Shown: positions 48,255 to 57,460, counted from the first letter of the stretch. The stretch: DNA of 64,000 bases from Saccharicrinis sp050296935 (GCA_050296935.1 JBNKRV010000031.1:1-64000), one strand, 5' to 3'. Program-made: numbers and translations. Notes: generated by a model from the letters alone, not told the origin.

Positions 48255-48275
48255 TAATTTTATATCGAACTCAGG
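48255..48275 (-). repeat. Solo terminal repeat of MITE-like family 1
   Basis: TAATTTTATATCGAACTCAG plus G is identical to 21 bases of the 23-base family 1 end (5788-5810). No body is next to it; it abuts a family 2 copy, so the spot has collected several insertions. Confidence 0.6.
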
Positions 48276-48280
48276 GTATT

Positions 48281-48334
48281 AGTCTTTAGATTTGGCTGAA
48301 CTGAATACTGAAGTTGAGCCATAAACTAAAGACT
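48281..48334. repeat. Imperfect inverted repeat downstream of dgt
   Basis: AGTCTTTAGATTTGGCT (48281-48297) can pair with AGCCATAAACTAAAGACT (48317-48334) apart from one or two bulges. It lies about 30 bases past the dgt stop but has no U-run on the minus strand, so a terminator role is uncertain. Confidence 0.45.
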
Positions 48335-48362
48335 GAAGACTGAGTACTTCAAGACCAACTTC

Positions 48363-49703
48363 TTAAAAACCCTTGTCTGCCAGGCCAATACCGTTAATTT
48401 TGCGATACAGGTTTAGTGCATAAATATCTGTCATACCGCTTATATAATCAAGAACCGATTGCAGCTTTTGATAGGCTGAGGCTTCTTTACTAACACGGTA
48501 CTGTTCCGGAATAAAAGGAATCAGCATTTCTGAGTATTTATCGCTGGGGTTTAATACAGCTTTGGAAAACTCATGCAGTAATGAACCCAGAATCTTAAAA
48601 CCCGAAATTTCAATTTCAACTACCGAAGGGTGACGATATATTTTTTCGTAAGATAGATTCGCACAACTTTTCATAGCTTTATATGTCATGCCCTCAAGGT
48701 GACCGGTAAGGCTTCCGGTAAATTCTCCAGCCATAATGCGATCGTAATTCTCTTTGAAAACCTGTGTGCATTTGCCCACTAACTTACCTATAACCGAAGC
48801 ACGAATCAATGCGATTTGTTCGTTGGTATCCGTTACTTCTTTACACACATCCTGAATTTTAATCTGAGTCAATTTATCTTGCTCATCATTTAAAAAGGCC
48901 ATTAAAATTTCTTTGGTCTGCTGTGTGTCCAGTATTTTCAATTTATGGGCATCTTCCACATCCATCACCTGGTAACAAATATCATCTGCTGCTTCAACCA
49001 GATAAACCAAGGGGTGCCGGCAAAAAACACCTTCTTCTTTTTCTATGAGTCCTAATTCTCTGACAACAGTATGAAAAACCTCCTTTTCTGACTGAAAATA
49101 ACCATACTTCTTTTTACCCTCATGACTTGATGCGTAAGGATATTTAAGAATGGAAGCGACTGAAGAATAGGTTAATGAAAGACCCCCTTTTCGCCTTCCT
49201 TTAAACTGATGCGTTAATAGCCGGAACGCATTGGCATTTCCCTCAAACTCAATTAAATCGCTCCACTCACCGTCTGTAAAATCATATTGCTCTTTTAGCT
49301 TATACCCTTCTCCATTTTTAAAATAATGCGAAAGTGCTGTTTCACCGGAATGTCCGAAAGGTGGATTTCCCATATCGTGTGCCAAACAAGCAGTAGCCAC
49401 AATAGAACCTATTTCATGAACCAATTCATTGTCAATTCCCTTTTCCTGAACCAGAAATTCAGCAATATTGTGGCCTAATGACCGACCCACACTGGCCACC
49501 TCTAAACTATGCGTTAAGCGATTATGGACAAAAACACTGCCAGGCAAAGGAAATACCTGTGTTTTATCCTGTAACCTTCTGAAAGGAGACGAGAATATCA
49601 ATCGATCATAATCACGCTGAAATTGTGTTCTTCGATGTGTAATATTATCTACTCTTCCTTCTTGTCCTGTACGCTTAGCAGATAGTAATTGGTTCCAGTT
49701 CAT
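48363..49703 (-). CDS. dgt: Deoxyguanosinetriphosphate triphosphohydrolase (dGTPase)
   Basis: A 446-residue HD-domain enzyme hydrolysing dGTP (or other dNTPs) to the nucleoside and triphosphate. HD motif parts are visible: His65 in NRLTHSLEVA, His109-Asp110 in CLAHDMGNPPFGHSGE, and the distal Asp in LVEAADDICYQVMDVED. The N-terminal RTQFQRDYDRLIFSSPFRRL is the family block. Three bases separate it from the YgjP-type gene upstream, so both form one transcript. Confidence 0.93.
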   Translation of the reverse strand: MNWNQLLSAKRTGQEGRVDNITHRRTQFQRDYDRLIFSSPFRRLQDKTQVFPLPGSVFVHNRLTHSLEVASVGRSLGHNIAEFLVQEKGIDNELVHEIGSIVATACLAHDMGNPPFGHSGETALSHYFKNGEGYKLKEQYDFTDGEWSDLIEFEGNANAFRLLTHQFKGRRKGGLSLTYSSVASILKYPYASSHEGKKKYGYFQSEKEVFHTVVRELGLIEKEEGVFCRHPLVYLVEAADDICYQVMDVEDAHKLKILDTQQTKEILMAFLNDEQDKLTQIKIQDVCKEVTDTNEQIALIRASVIGKLVGKCTQVFKENYDRIMAGEFTGSLTGHLEGMTYKAMKSCANLSYEKIYRHPSVVEIEISGFKILGSLLHEFSKAVLNPSDKYSEMLIPFIPEQYRVSKEASAYQKLQSVLDYISGMTDIYALNLYRKINGIGLADKGF

Positions 49704-49706
49704 TGT

Positions 49707-50423
49707 TTAATATATAACGGTACGGTAATCTTTCATTTCTTTATCTAATCTTCGGGCATTTCCACCGGTTACTTTGTCCAATAACTTCCAAAAATCAGGA
49801 CCATGATTTTTTTCAACGGTATGACATAGCTCGTGTAATAACACGCTATCAATCAAATGATCGGGTAATCGCATTAAATGCAGGTTCAGATTAATATTAT
49901 TCACACCGGAGCAACTCCCCCATCTTGATTTTAGGTTTTTAATAAACACCCGACTATAATTAAAACCATGTTGTTGAGCCAGTTGATGCAGACGAAACGG
50001 CAAGTAGTTTTTAGCACTTACCCGCAATGCCTCTTCAATACCATACCGGATATTTTCTTGTATAACCGGTGATTTTACATCATGAGTGTGTGGATATTCA
50101 ATGGACAAAATGCCTTCATTAAGCCGAATACGAACCTGTGGAGCTGCAGACTTTTTGATTCGAAGGGCAAAGGAACGTGTTTTAAATTCAGTCGACTCAT
50201 CAAAAATAGTCAGATCATTTTCCTTATCCTTAACCTTACGCATATTTTCCAGAATCCAGTTCTTATTAGCCTGAACAAAAGCCATAGCTTCCTTTGGATT
50301 CATCATAACAGGAACCACAACCTTTACCGGCTCAAAAGGCTTTAGCTTAATAGATAACCTTTTGGCCTTTTTACTAGGCTGAAATAATACCGGTCCTATT
50401 CCTTTGATGTCTACTAACTCCAT
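49707..50423 (-). CDS. YgjP-type (DUF45) zinc metallopeptidase
   Basis: A 238-residue M48-like family protein. The zinc motif HELCH with a third ligand in VEKNHGPDFW, and the preceding KSRWGSCSGVNNINLNLHL block (split), are the hallmarks of YgjP/DUF45. The frame could open six codons further upstream at a TTG (50441), but the ATG at 50423 starting MELVDIKG is preferred. It is coupled to dgt. In other bacteria YgjP genes often sit beside restriction enzymes; here there is none. Function unknown. Confidence 0.85.
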   Translation of the reverse strand: MELVDIKGIGPVLFQPSKKAKRLSIKLKPFEPVKVVVPVMMNPKEAMAFVQANKNWILENMRKVKDKENDLTIFDESTEFKTRSFALRIKKSAAPQVRIRLNEGILSIEYPHTHDVKSPVIQENIRYGIEEALRVSAKNYLPFRLHQLAQQHGFNYSRVFIKNLKSRWGSCSGVNNINLNLHLMRLPDHLIDSVLLHELCHTVEKNHGPDFWKLLDKVTGGNARRLDKEMKDYRTVIY

Positions 50424-50718
50424 ACCTGCAAAATAAATCAAATAAAGATTGAATACCTATTTAATTTTTGAGTTCTTGAATTTTGTGTTGTTGGTTACAG
50501 GAAACTAACAGTGAATAACAAATAGTTTTCGACAGATTACAATCATCATCTTTCAATGGTAGGTAGTGTTTAGATATTACTTGTTACCCACTTTATTGAC
50601 TGAAGAATCATTACACTATGTATGCGCAGATTTAGGTTTACTTGAACTATGCCAAATAAACTACACATTATTAAAAAAATACAAAAAGTATTATGACTGG
50701 AGCATTCAGTTGGATTCT

Positions 50719-50911
50719 TACATTATTTTCAATGTGTTTCAATTGCCGATATTTTCAAAAAACAATTTCCCGGCATTTTTTATAATATTTTTTATAGGAA
50801 AAATTAATTGTTAATTTCGGCGGACGAAACAACTAAACATATTATAGTATTTAGGCATTGTCGATATGCAGCCATATATGCATATAAACACAATGACGAT
50901 ATGGATACGTT
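50719..50911 (+). repeat. attC-like element A, before the BspA-like gene
   Basis: About 190 bases homologous to 58450-58626. Fixed landmarks: AACAACTAAACATATTAT (50828-50845), CATTGTCG (50856-50863), the palindrome TATATGCATATA (50875-50886), and GTT at 50909-50911, after which a gene-specific tag begins. The distances CATTGTCG-palindrome (11) and palindrome-GTT (22) are the same in copies B and C. The left portion seen in C (the CCACCAGGC hairpin) is not present upstream here. The rest of 50442-50718 shows no gene. Confidence 0.8.
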
Positions 50912-50917
50912 ACCAAC
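50909..50917 (+). other. Cassette start tag, BspA-like unit (GTT + ACCAAC)
   Basis: GTTACCAAC. Its inverse GTTGGT followed by AAT occurs at 55199-55207, 75 bases after the gene it precedes, which marks the unit as a candidate mobile cassette. Confidence 0.7.
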
Positions 50918-51137
50918 AAGGCTTAATGGTGTTTATTTGAAGCAGAAAATGGTTTTTAATTTAATCTCAACTTATAAAGACGTATAATGCAATTATGAAA
51001 TATAATTTTGAAATAAATCAGTCTAATGAGCTTAGTTTACCTGATTAATTCATAACTATTTTCTTATAAATAAAATATATCTAGATATGCATAAAAAATG
51101 CAGATAATCAAAATCCAATATTAAATCTAATGAAATA

Positions 51138-54100
51138 ATGAAGTCAATTTTTACAAATCACCTTACTGTTATCACCATCTTCTTTTTATTTAATTTCAAT
51201 CTTGTATCAGCCCAAACAACTTATACCTTAACCGATGATGATGTTGTAGTCTCTAATGGAAATATAATAAGTTGCAGTTATGATTTTTCTATAAAAGATA
51301 TAATTATACCGGATGTTTTAGATGGACAAACAATAATAGCCATTAAAAATGGGTATAGTTCTTCACAAGGAGTATTTGCTTATAGCGGTGTTGAAAGTGT
51401 TCAGTTACCAACAACGCTTGAATTAATAGGTGATTATGCGTTTTATAAAGCCTCACTAAAGTCGTTAAATATACCTAACAATGTTACAACAATAGGAAAA
51501 TACGCCTTTCAAGAAAACTCATTGTCACAATTGCATATACCAAATACTGTTACCTTAATTAAAGAAGTTGCATTTTATAGGAATAATATTGAAACTGTTG
51601 AAATATCAACAGGATTAGAAGAAATTGAGCGTTATGTTTTTTCTGGAAATAACTTAACGAGTGTAATGATTCCAAATAATGTAACCTCAATAGGAGAACG
51701 TGCTTTTTCATCAAATTCAATTGAGAATGTTACAATTCCTAATAGGGTTGCTTTTATAGGTAAATATGCTTTTGATAACAACTTTTTATCAAGTGTTAAT
51801 TTCGAGAGTAGCAGTAGTCTTCTGACTATAAGTGAGAATGCATTTAGTAATAATAACTTGACTGGTATAAACCTTCCTTCAAGTCATATAAATTCGGATA
51901 TTGAATGGTATGATAATGCGGGTAACTTTTATGAGATAGGTAATGAAATAAGTAATTTTTCAAGTTCCTACGATCAACCTTACATACTTACCGATGATGA
52001 TGTTGTCGTAGAAGATGGAGTTATTGTAAGTTGCAATCTAGATGGCTACACGAATAAAAATATTCTTATTCCATCTACACTTGATGGACAAATTGTTACC
52101 AAACTAGGTTATCGATCATTTGCGGATAAAGATTTTTGGAATGTAAGATTTCCAAGCACTTTAACGTTTATTGGAGGATACTCATTTTATAGAGTACCAG
52201 TAAAAAGTATAAAACTTGGTAACAATATTATCACCATAGATTTTGGAGCTTTTCAGGATAATGACCTTAAAGAAGTTGATTTACCAAATGGTTTAATAAC
52301 AATAGGAGATGGAGCTTTTGGATCTAACGAATTAGAAAGCATTGTCATACCTAGTAGTGTTACATCAATCGGAGCTAGTGCATTTGGTAATAATGCATTA
52401 AAAAATGTTCAAATTCCTGAAAGTGTTAATAAACTAGACGATTATGTCTTTGAAAATAATGAATTAACCACAATAACGATACCATCAACAGTTACTGAGA
52501 TTGGGATAGAAGCCTTTGCTTCCAACTATATCTCAGATATTGTAATACCTAATAGTGTAATTACAGTTGGTTATAGGGCTTTTCTTAATAATAATCTTGC
52601 AAATGTGGAATTTCTTGAAAATAGTAATTTAGAGTTTATTGGTAATAATGCATTTTCAGAAAATCAAAACCTACTATCAATTCAGCTGCCCATATCACAA
52701 ACTGATCCAAATTTTATTAATTGGTTTGATGAAAATGGGAATGCTATAAGTTGCGGAGAGATTATAAATGATTTTGAAACATATTATAGAGTGCCTTATA
52801 CTCTTAGAGACAATGATGTGAAAATGACTGGAGGCTGTATTACCAAATGTACATATGACTTTTCGAATAAACATATTGTGATTCCTTCAATTCTAAACAA
52901 TCAAATAGTAACTAAGTTAGTAGGATCTTATTATGAAAATGGAAGTTGGTCGTATCCTTTTAAGGACAAAGGATTGATAAATGTTTTATTACCAGAAACA
53001 GTTCAGGAAATTGGAGATAATTCATTTCAGACTAATAATATTAGGTTTCTGGATATTCCTAGTTCAGTTAGCATTATTGGAGAAAAAGCTTTTTATTCTA
53101 ATTCTCTTACAAGTCTTAATGTTCCCAGTTCTATTGAATTTATAGGAGATGAAGCATTTTCAAATAATCAGTTGTCAAGTGTGTTTTTTGAAGAAAGTAG
53201 TAATTTGCTTAGTATTGGTTTTAAGGCTTTTTATGAAAATAACTTGTTAAATATTACACTCCCTAATTCTTATGATAAAACTGGATTTAATTATTGGCAG
53301 GATGATTTAAGAAACAAGTATGTTTGTGGAGATAGCTTCACTGACTTTGTTTCGAGTTATATAAGCCCGTATACACTTAATAATTCAGATGTAGAAGTTG
53401 AAAATGGAGTAATTATTACATGTAGTTATGATTTTAAAAGAAGGCAAATAATTATTCCTTCTCTTTTAGATGGTCAAACAATTATTGGAATTGGGGAAAA
53501 CTGTTTTAAAGAGAGAGAGATCTTTGGTGTTGAACTTCCTAATACATTAATCAGTATTAATAATAATTCATTTCAATATAATTTAATAAAGAGTCTTAAT
53601 ATTCCGAATAGTGTTCAACAAATTGGTGAATTTGCTTTTGCATCAAACAGAGGTAACGGCAACGATTACAATAAGTGGTATCCTCGTGGTATACAGGAAA
53701 TAAATTTTGAGGCAAATTCAAATCTCTCTATTATTGGTGAAAGAGCATTTTATGCTAATAAAATAATAAACTTAACTATCCCTTCAAGTGTTTCAGTTAT
53801 TGATGATTATGCTTTTTGCACTAATGAAATACAGAATTTGGTATTTGAAGATAATTCGAAATTGAACCGAATTGGAGGACTAGCCTTTCTAAATAACTCA
53901 ATAATAAGCGTTGTAATTCCTAAAACGGTGGAATGTGTTGGACCTGGTGCTTTTGAGGATAATAGATTATCCCATGTTGAATTTGAAAATAATAGTAGTT
54001 TGAATTTAATTGGAGCAAGTGCCTTTGATGATAATCCAGATTTAACAACATTTACACTTCCTTCCATCCACACAAACACTATAGTGAATAATTTTACGGA

Positions 54101-55124
54101 TATATATAGCAAATTATATAATTTAGGTGATGTTATTACCAATCCTAATTCAACTTTAACAGCTGTACCTTATACTGTAATGGATATTGATGTATACATG
54201 AATGACGGTACTATTACTAATTTTATACCTAGGTATACATATAACTATAAAAAGATTATTATTCCATCTGAATTGAAGGGGCAAACGGTTACTGGAATAA
54301 AGGATGGCTTTGACAACAAATCTATTCAAGAAGTTCAATTACCAAATACTTTACTAACACTCGAAGACTATGCTTTTTTTAATAACAAATTATCATCTGT
54401 ATCTATTCCTGGTAGCGTTACTTTAATAGGAGAAAAGGCCTTTGCGAACAACTTATTGATAGATGTTAATTTTGAACAGGCTAGCACTTCAAACTATCAA
54501 TTGAAAAGCAATCAATTTAATTCAGGAATAATAAATATTGAAACCATTAGTGATTATGCTTTTGATAATAACTTATTGGTTAATCTTTATATTCCTAATT
54601 CAGTTTCAAGAATTGGAGATAATGCATTTTCCAATAACACCCTTGAAAGTGTTAGTTTTGAAGCAAATAGTATTCTTTCAGAAATTGGATTTGATGCTTT
54701 TATTAATAATCCGAATTTATCTACATTAACATTACCTATTCGGGAAAAAGAGGGATATTCATTTTTAGGCTGGAAAGATGATGTTGATATTTTATATCAT
54801 GTGGATGAGTCGATCTCTGATTTTAGTAGAGCTTATTATCCATATTTTGAGCAATTCGCAACAGATGGTATTAATATTAGGAATGATAGAATTTGTATTT
54901 ATCCAAATCCTGTAAAAGATAATTTATGTATTGACTTGGGTAGTAAATCATCTATTAAATTCCTTGAAATAAGGGATCTGTTAGGAAAAATTCATTATTA
55001 TGATATTATTGAATCTCAGAAAAAATTACGTATTAACATGAAGAATTATTCTACAGGAATTTATATGCTTAAATTAACTAGTAATAATGGTAGTTTAATT
55101 ATTAAGAAAGTGATTAAGAGATAA
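51138..55124 (+). CDS. Large BspA-like leucine-rich-repeat surface protein with T9SS sorting domain
   Basis: A 1328-residue secreted protein with a signal peptide (residues ~1-25, LVSAQ). It is built of about five large modules starting near residues 29, 282, 553, 744 and 1010. Each opens with a variant of YTLTDDDV, a Gly-rich turn, C-x-YDF and IIIPS-LDGQTI, followed by many BspA/TpLRR-type repeats (IPNNVTTIGKYAFQENSL and relatives), and closes with a Trp- or Gly-containing spacer. The last ~75 residues are a type A T9SS sorting domain (ICIYPNPVKDN, STGIYMLKL, ending IIKKVIKR). BspA-like proteins can mediate adhesion; here that is inferred. It is the only gene of the first complete cassette-like unit. 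Confidence 0.9.
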   Translation: MKSIFTNHLTVITIFFLFNFNLVSAQTTYTLTDDDVVVSNGNIISCSYDFSIKDIIIPDVLDGQTIIAIKNGYSSSQGVFAYSGVESVQLPTTLELIGDYAFYKASLKSLNIPNNVTTIGKYAFQENSLSQLHIPNTVTLIKEVAFYRNNIETVEISTGLEEIERYVFSGNNLTSVMIPNNVTSIGERAFSSNSIENVTIPNRVAFIGKYAFDNNFLSSVNFESSSSLLTISENAFSNNNLTGINLPSSHINSDIEWYDNAGNFYEIGNEISNFSSSYDQPYILTDDDVVVEDGVIVSCNLDGYTNKNILIPSTLDGQIVTKLGYRSFADKDFWNVRFPSTLTFIGGYSFYRVPVKSIKLGNNIITIDFGAFQDNDLKEVDLPNGLITIGDGAFGSNELESIVIPSSVTSIGASAFGNNALKNVQIPESVNKLDDYVFENNELTTITIPSTVTEIGIEAFASNYISDIVIPNSVITVGYRAFLNNNLANVEFLENSNLEFIGNNAFSENQNLLSIQLPISQTDPNFINWFDENGNAISCGEIINDFETYYRVPYTLRDNDVKMTGGCITKCTYDFSNKHIVIPSILNNQIVTKLVGSYYENGSWSYPFKDKGLINVLLPETVQEIGDNSFQTNNIRFLDIPSSVSIIGEKAFYSNSLTSLNVPSSIEFIGDEAFSNNQLSSVFFEESSNLLSIGFKAFYENNLLNITLPNSYDKTGFNYWQDDLRNKYVCGDSFTDFVSSYISPYTLNNSDVEVENGVIITCSYDFKRRQIIIPSLLDGQTIIGIGENCFKEREIFGVELPNTLISINNNSFQYNLIKSLNIPNSVQQIGEFAFASNRGNGNDYNKWYPRGIQEINFEANSNLSIIGERAFYANKIINLTIPSSVSVIDDYAFCTNEIQNLVFEDNSKLNRIGGLAFLNNSIISVVIPKTVECVGPGAFEDNRLSHVEFENNSSLNLIGASAFDDNPDLTTFTLPSIHTNTIVNNFTDIYSKLYNLGDVITNPNSTLTAVPYTVMDIDVYMNDGTITNFIPRYTYNYKKIIIPSELKGQTVTGIKDGFDNKSIQEVQLPNTLLTLEDYAFFNNKLSSVSIPGSVTLIGEKAFANNLLIDVNFEQASTSNYQLKSNQFNSGIINIETISDYAFDNNLLVNLYIPNSVSRIGDNAFSNNTLESVSFEANSILSEIGFDAFINNPNLSTLTLPIREKEGYSFLGWKDDVDILYHVDESISDFSRAYYPYFEQFATDGINIRNDRICIYPNPVKDNLCIDLGSKSSIKFLEIRDLLGKIHYYDIIESQKKLRINMKNYSTGIYMLKLTSNNGSLIIKKVIKR

Positions 55125-55198
55125 TTTATATTAATATTCTAGTGATTTAAGTTGCCTTATTGAAGGCTTATTTAGTACAAAAAAATAAAAAATGCCCA

Positions 55199-55209
55199 GT
55201 TGGTAATCG
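55199..55209 (+). other. Cassette end tag and start of attC-like element B
   Basis: GTTGGT (inverse of the start tag ACCAAC at 50912) followed by AATCG. The next bases expected from element C (TAGCCAGCC) appear only at 56635, showing that the element is split by an insertion sequence. Confidence 0.7.
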
Positions 55210-55407
55210 AATTCTAAGACAAAAACAAATAAAATAGTAATAAAATATTTCTAATTTTGAAATTACCGAACAACGACCGATGGTGATTATTATACCGAAG
55301 GTCTATAGAAAAGTGTGTTCCACAGGGCACACTTTTCCTTTTTACAGGTATCGAACCTGTAAAAAGGAGCCGAACAACTCCCTCAAGATCATATTGCCCG
55401 AAAATGA

Positions 55408-56400
55408 TTAACCTGCCTGACGCATTTTTACGAATGGAGTTCCCCTATTTACAACTGCAAAAACCCGAGTAATCAATTTAAATTTTACAGCATTCATTAC
55501 TACTCCATGTTCTTTTCCCTCCTTAACTTTTCGATCATAATATTTCCTTAATTCCGGATCATTTTGAACTGCCGACCTAGCTGCATTACTTAGGTTCGTT
55601 TTCAAACGCTTATTAGCCAGGTGACTAACCCTGGTTCTTCCTCTAATACTAGTGCCTGATGTATTTTCAAAAGGTGCAACGCCACTATAACACGCATATT
55701 GTCTTGCATCTTCAAAGCCTTGGAAATTATTGCTGTAAATGATAAATAATATGGAATTCACTAAGCCTATACCAACTACACTTCTGGCAAGTGAATAATT
55801 ATTATAAACAGCATCATCATTTTCTATTACTTGTTCCATTTCTTTTTCTATTAAAATAATATCATGGGCAAAATTGGAAAGTCTGATTTTAATCCGCTTA
55901 ATTGTCGTTGATGAATTTTGAGTCTTTAATTCTTTCAAAACGATTTTTTCTGTCGTCTGCATTTTAATGATACGTTCTCGCTCATTAATTAAACCTCTCA
56001 ATTTCTTAATAGTGACTGAAGGTAGTTTGCTTAATTTAAGCTCTTCCCTGTGCAAGTAGCAGAACCTTGCTATTTGAAAAGAATCTACCTTGTCATTTTT
56101 CCCTCGGGTTAGGCCTAATGACCTTTTAATATGTAAGGGTGAAACCATCGAAAAAGAAATCCCTTTTCCATCTAAAAAAACGGCAAATTCATTCCCATAA
56201 ACTCCTGTATGCTCCATGCAAATAAACAACTCACTAAGTGCTGGTATACTTTGTTTTATCCATTTAACGAGTTCTTTGTATCCCTTCAAATTGTTATTTA
56301 CAACTACATGTTTCGACTTTTTTAAACCTCCTTTGTCAAATAGAGTAGCATCTAATGTTTTTTTAGAAATGTCAATACCAATAAACCATTTGAATTTCAT
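55408..56400 (-). CDS. IS110-family transposase (DEDD recombinase)
   Basis: A 330-residue transposase. The N-terminal RuvC-like DEDD domain opens with FIGIDISKKTLDATLFD (first Asp) and has CMEHTGVYGNEF (Glu) and GKNDKVDSFQIARF (two Asp), all four acidic residues in their usual places. A coiled-coil region is at about 130-190. The C-terminal Transposase_20 domain has VVGIGLVNSILF, FEDARQYACYSGVAPFENTSG and the catalytic-type Ser in GTSIRGRTRVS. No frameshift, so it may be active. In studied IS110 elements this protein is guided by a bridge RNA from the element's own end. Confidence 0.93.
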   Translation of the reverse strand: MKFKWFIGIDISKKTLDATLFDKGGLKKSKHVVVNNNLKGYKELVKWIKQSIPALSELFICMEHTGVYGNEFAVFLDGKGISFSMVSPLHIKRSLGLTRGKNDKVDSFQIARFCYLHREELKLSKLPSVTIKKLRGLINERERIIKMQTTEKIVLKELKTQNSSTTIKRIKIRLSNFAHDIILIEKEMEQVIENDDAVYNNYSLARSVVGIGLVNSILFIIYSNNFQGFEDARQYACYSGVAPFENTSGTSIRGRTRVSHLANKRLKTNLSNAARSAVQNDPELRKYYDRKVKEGKEHGVVMNAVKFKLITRVFAVVNRGTPFVKMRQAG

Positions 56401-56439
56401 AATTTTACAATTTAGATTTAATAATAGTTAACCGTTTTA

Positions 56440-56603
56440 TTGAAATAAACTAATACCTTTATTAAGCCTGGTAACTTATAATTCTAATTGGTGCTTTTCA
56501 ATATAAGAGTAAAAGACTAGTTCGATTGATAGCTCTTTAAAACTTGAGTAGCCAATAGTTCACTTTTACTCTTTCGGTTAATTATAAAATTAGTTTATTT
56601 CAA
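56440..56603 (-). ncRNA. Candidate IS110 bridge RNA region
   Basis: The noncoding end upstream of the transposase contains nested inverted repeats: perfect 15-base arms TTGAAATAAACTAAT/ATTAGTTTATTTCAA (56440-56454, 56589-56603) and, inside them, AAGAGTAAAAG/CTTTTACTCTT (56505-56515, 56563-56573). This gives a long stem with internal loops in the place where IS110-group elements are known to encode their bridge RNA. Guide loops and transcription are not demonstrated; the match between loop and target sequence could not be assigned with confidence. Confidence 0.5.
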
Positions 56604-56633
56604 ATTATAAACCATTAGGACAAATCTAAAGGA

Positions 56634-57401
56634 GTAGCCAGCCACTAGGCAAAAAGCCTAGTGGAGAAGCTCTCACAGCACCTAGCATACGCGATCTTCG
56701 CTCCTTCCTTTCATTTATAAAGTCCACTGGACTTTCCAAATTCAGGAACATACTAGGCGGTTCTCTACACCATGGGGAATAAGGAATTCGATTTATAAAA
56801 AAGATAACTGGACATTTGTTGATACATGTTAGAAAGGCTGATATAGCCTCTCTTTTCAAGGCTATCCACTGTAATAGTGGTTCCCTGTATAGGACTTTGC
56901 CAACAATCATATAACTATTAGTGGCGTTAGCGATTTACACTTCGTTCCAATTGAGCAATAGCCCAGCCACCCATAAGACTTCTACTCCATGCATATGCCA
57001 TATCAGGTTTAACACCAAGTCTAATCAGGTTCTTTCTTTTCCTGTCGGGTTTCTTTATTTACCTTTATTTTCTTAAGGTGTTCATGATTTACTCTACGCT
57101 ACAATTCAGTGATGCCATATACAGTACCTCAGACGATTACGAAGCCACCCGTCAAGCTCTTCCTATTTCGTTTTGATGTTGGCATGTTTAAAGCTATTGA
57201 TCCATCCTCTTTGGATTTCGATAAGCTTCTGTATGCGATCACCGAAGTTTCGGGTTTTTACTTCACATACAACGTGCTTCATTTGCAGATACCTTCAAAT
57301 AATTACTAAATTTGATTTACAAAACAACTAAACATATTATTTAGACATTGTCGTTATACTTCCATATATGCATATAAACACAATGACGTTATAGATACGT
57401 T
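56634..57401 (+). repeat. attC-like element B (remainder), before the Fic gene
   Basis: Bases 56634-56770 match 58281-58413 (left part of element C), and 57290-57401 match the right part, with AACAACTAAACATATTAT at 57323, CATTGTCG at 57346, TATATGCATATA at 57365 and GTT at 57399. Between them are about 520 bases not found in C. These include AT-poor stretches but no convincing gene; the short frames there are not supported. A hairpin CCACTAGGC-AAAAA-GCCTAGTGG is at 56642-56664. Confidence 0.7.
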
Positions 57402-57407
57402 GGAGCC
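57399..57407 (+). other. Cassette start tag, Fic unit (GTT + GGAGCC)
   Basis: GTTGGAGCC, 57399-57407. The inverse tag GGCTCC followed by AAT lies at 58272-58280, 10 bases after the Fic stop. The match continues loosely outside the tag (TATAC against GTAC plus one base). Confidence 0.75.
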
Positions 57408-57452
57408 TATACAAAAATTACGCAATGCCAGAATAAAAACAGACAATTCAAT

Positions 57453-57460
57453 TATCTTTG
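57453..57460 (+). promoter_or_regulatory. -7 promoter element for the Fic gene
   Basis: TATCTTTG, 18 bases before the ATG at 57479, lies inside the cassette-like unit. The gene therefore probably carries its own promoter rather than relying on an upstream array promoter. Confidence 0.6.

Larger units (their letters stand above)
55210..56633 (-). mobile_element. IS110-family insertion sequence
   Basis: Limits come from comparing the interrupted element B with intact element C: AATCG ends at 55209 and TAGCCAGCC resumes at 56635. About 1.42 kb is therefore foreign, a normal length for IS110. It carries one DEDD transposase gene. There are no terminal inverted repeats, as expected for IS110. The right side (upstream of the transposase) has about 230 noncoding bases with nested inverted repeats. 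The left side has two hairpins: AAAAGTGTG/CACACTTTT (55309-55317, 55328-55336) and a perfect 13-base stem CCTTTTTACAGGT/ACCTGTAAAAAGG (55337-55349, 55355-55367). Exact ends are uncertain by one or two bases. Confidence 0.8.

Noticed and set aside
48281..48334. Inverted repeat as a dgt terminator
   Set aside because: Pairing is imperfect and no U-run follows on the minus strand; kept only as an inverted repeat.
50566..50814. 82-codon frame upstream of the BspA-like gene
   Set aside because: It overlaps element A, is rich in low-complexity aromatic residues, and the homologous region in C is not open in the same way.
56626..56910. 94-codon frame on the minus strand in element B
   Set aside because: It runs through the conserved hairpin and across both the shared and unshared parts of a noncoding repeat. 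No domain, no ribosome binding site; element C does not keep it.
57109..57309. 66-codon plus-strand frame just before the Fic gene
   Set aside because: It reads into the conserved right part of the attC-like element and has no recognisable protein pattern. A chance frame is more likely.
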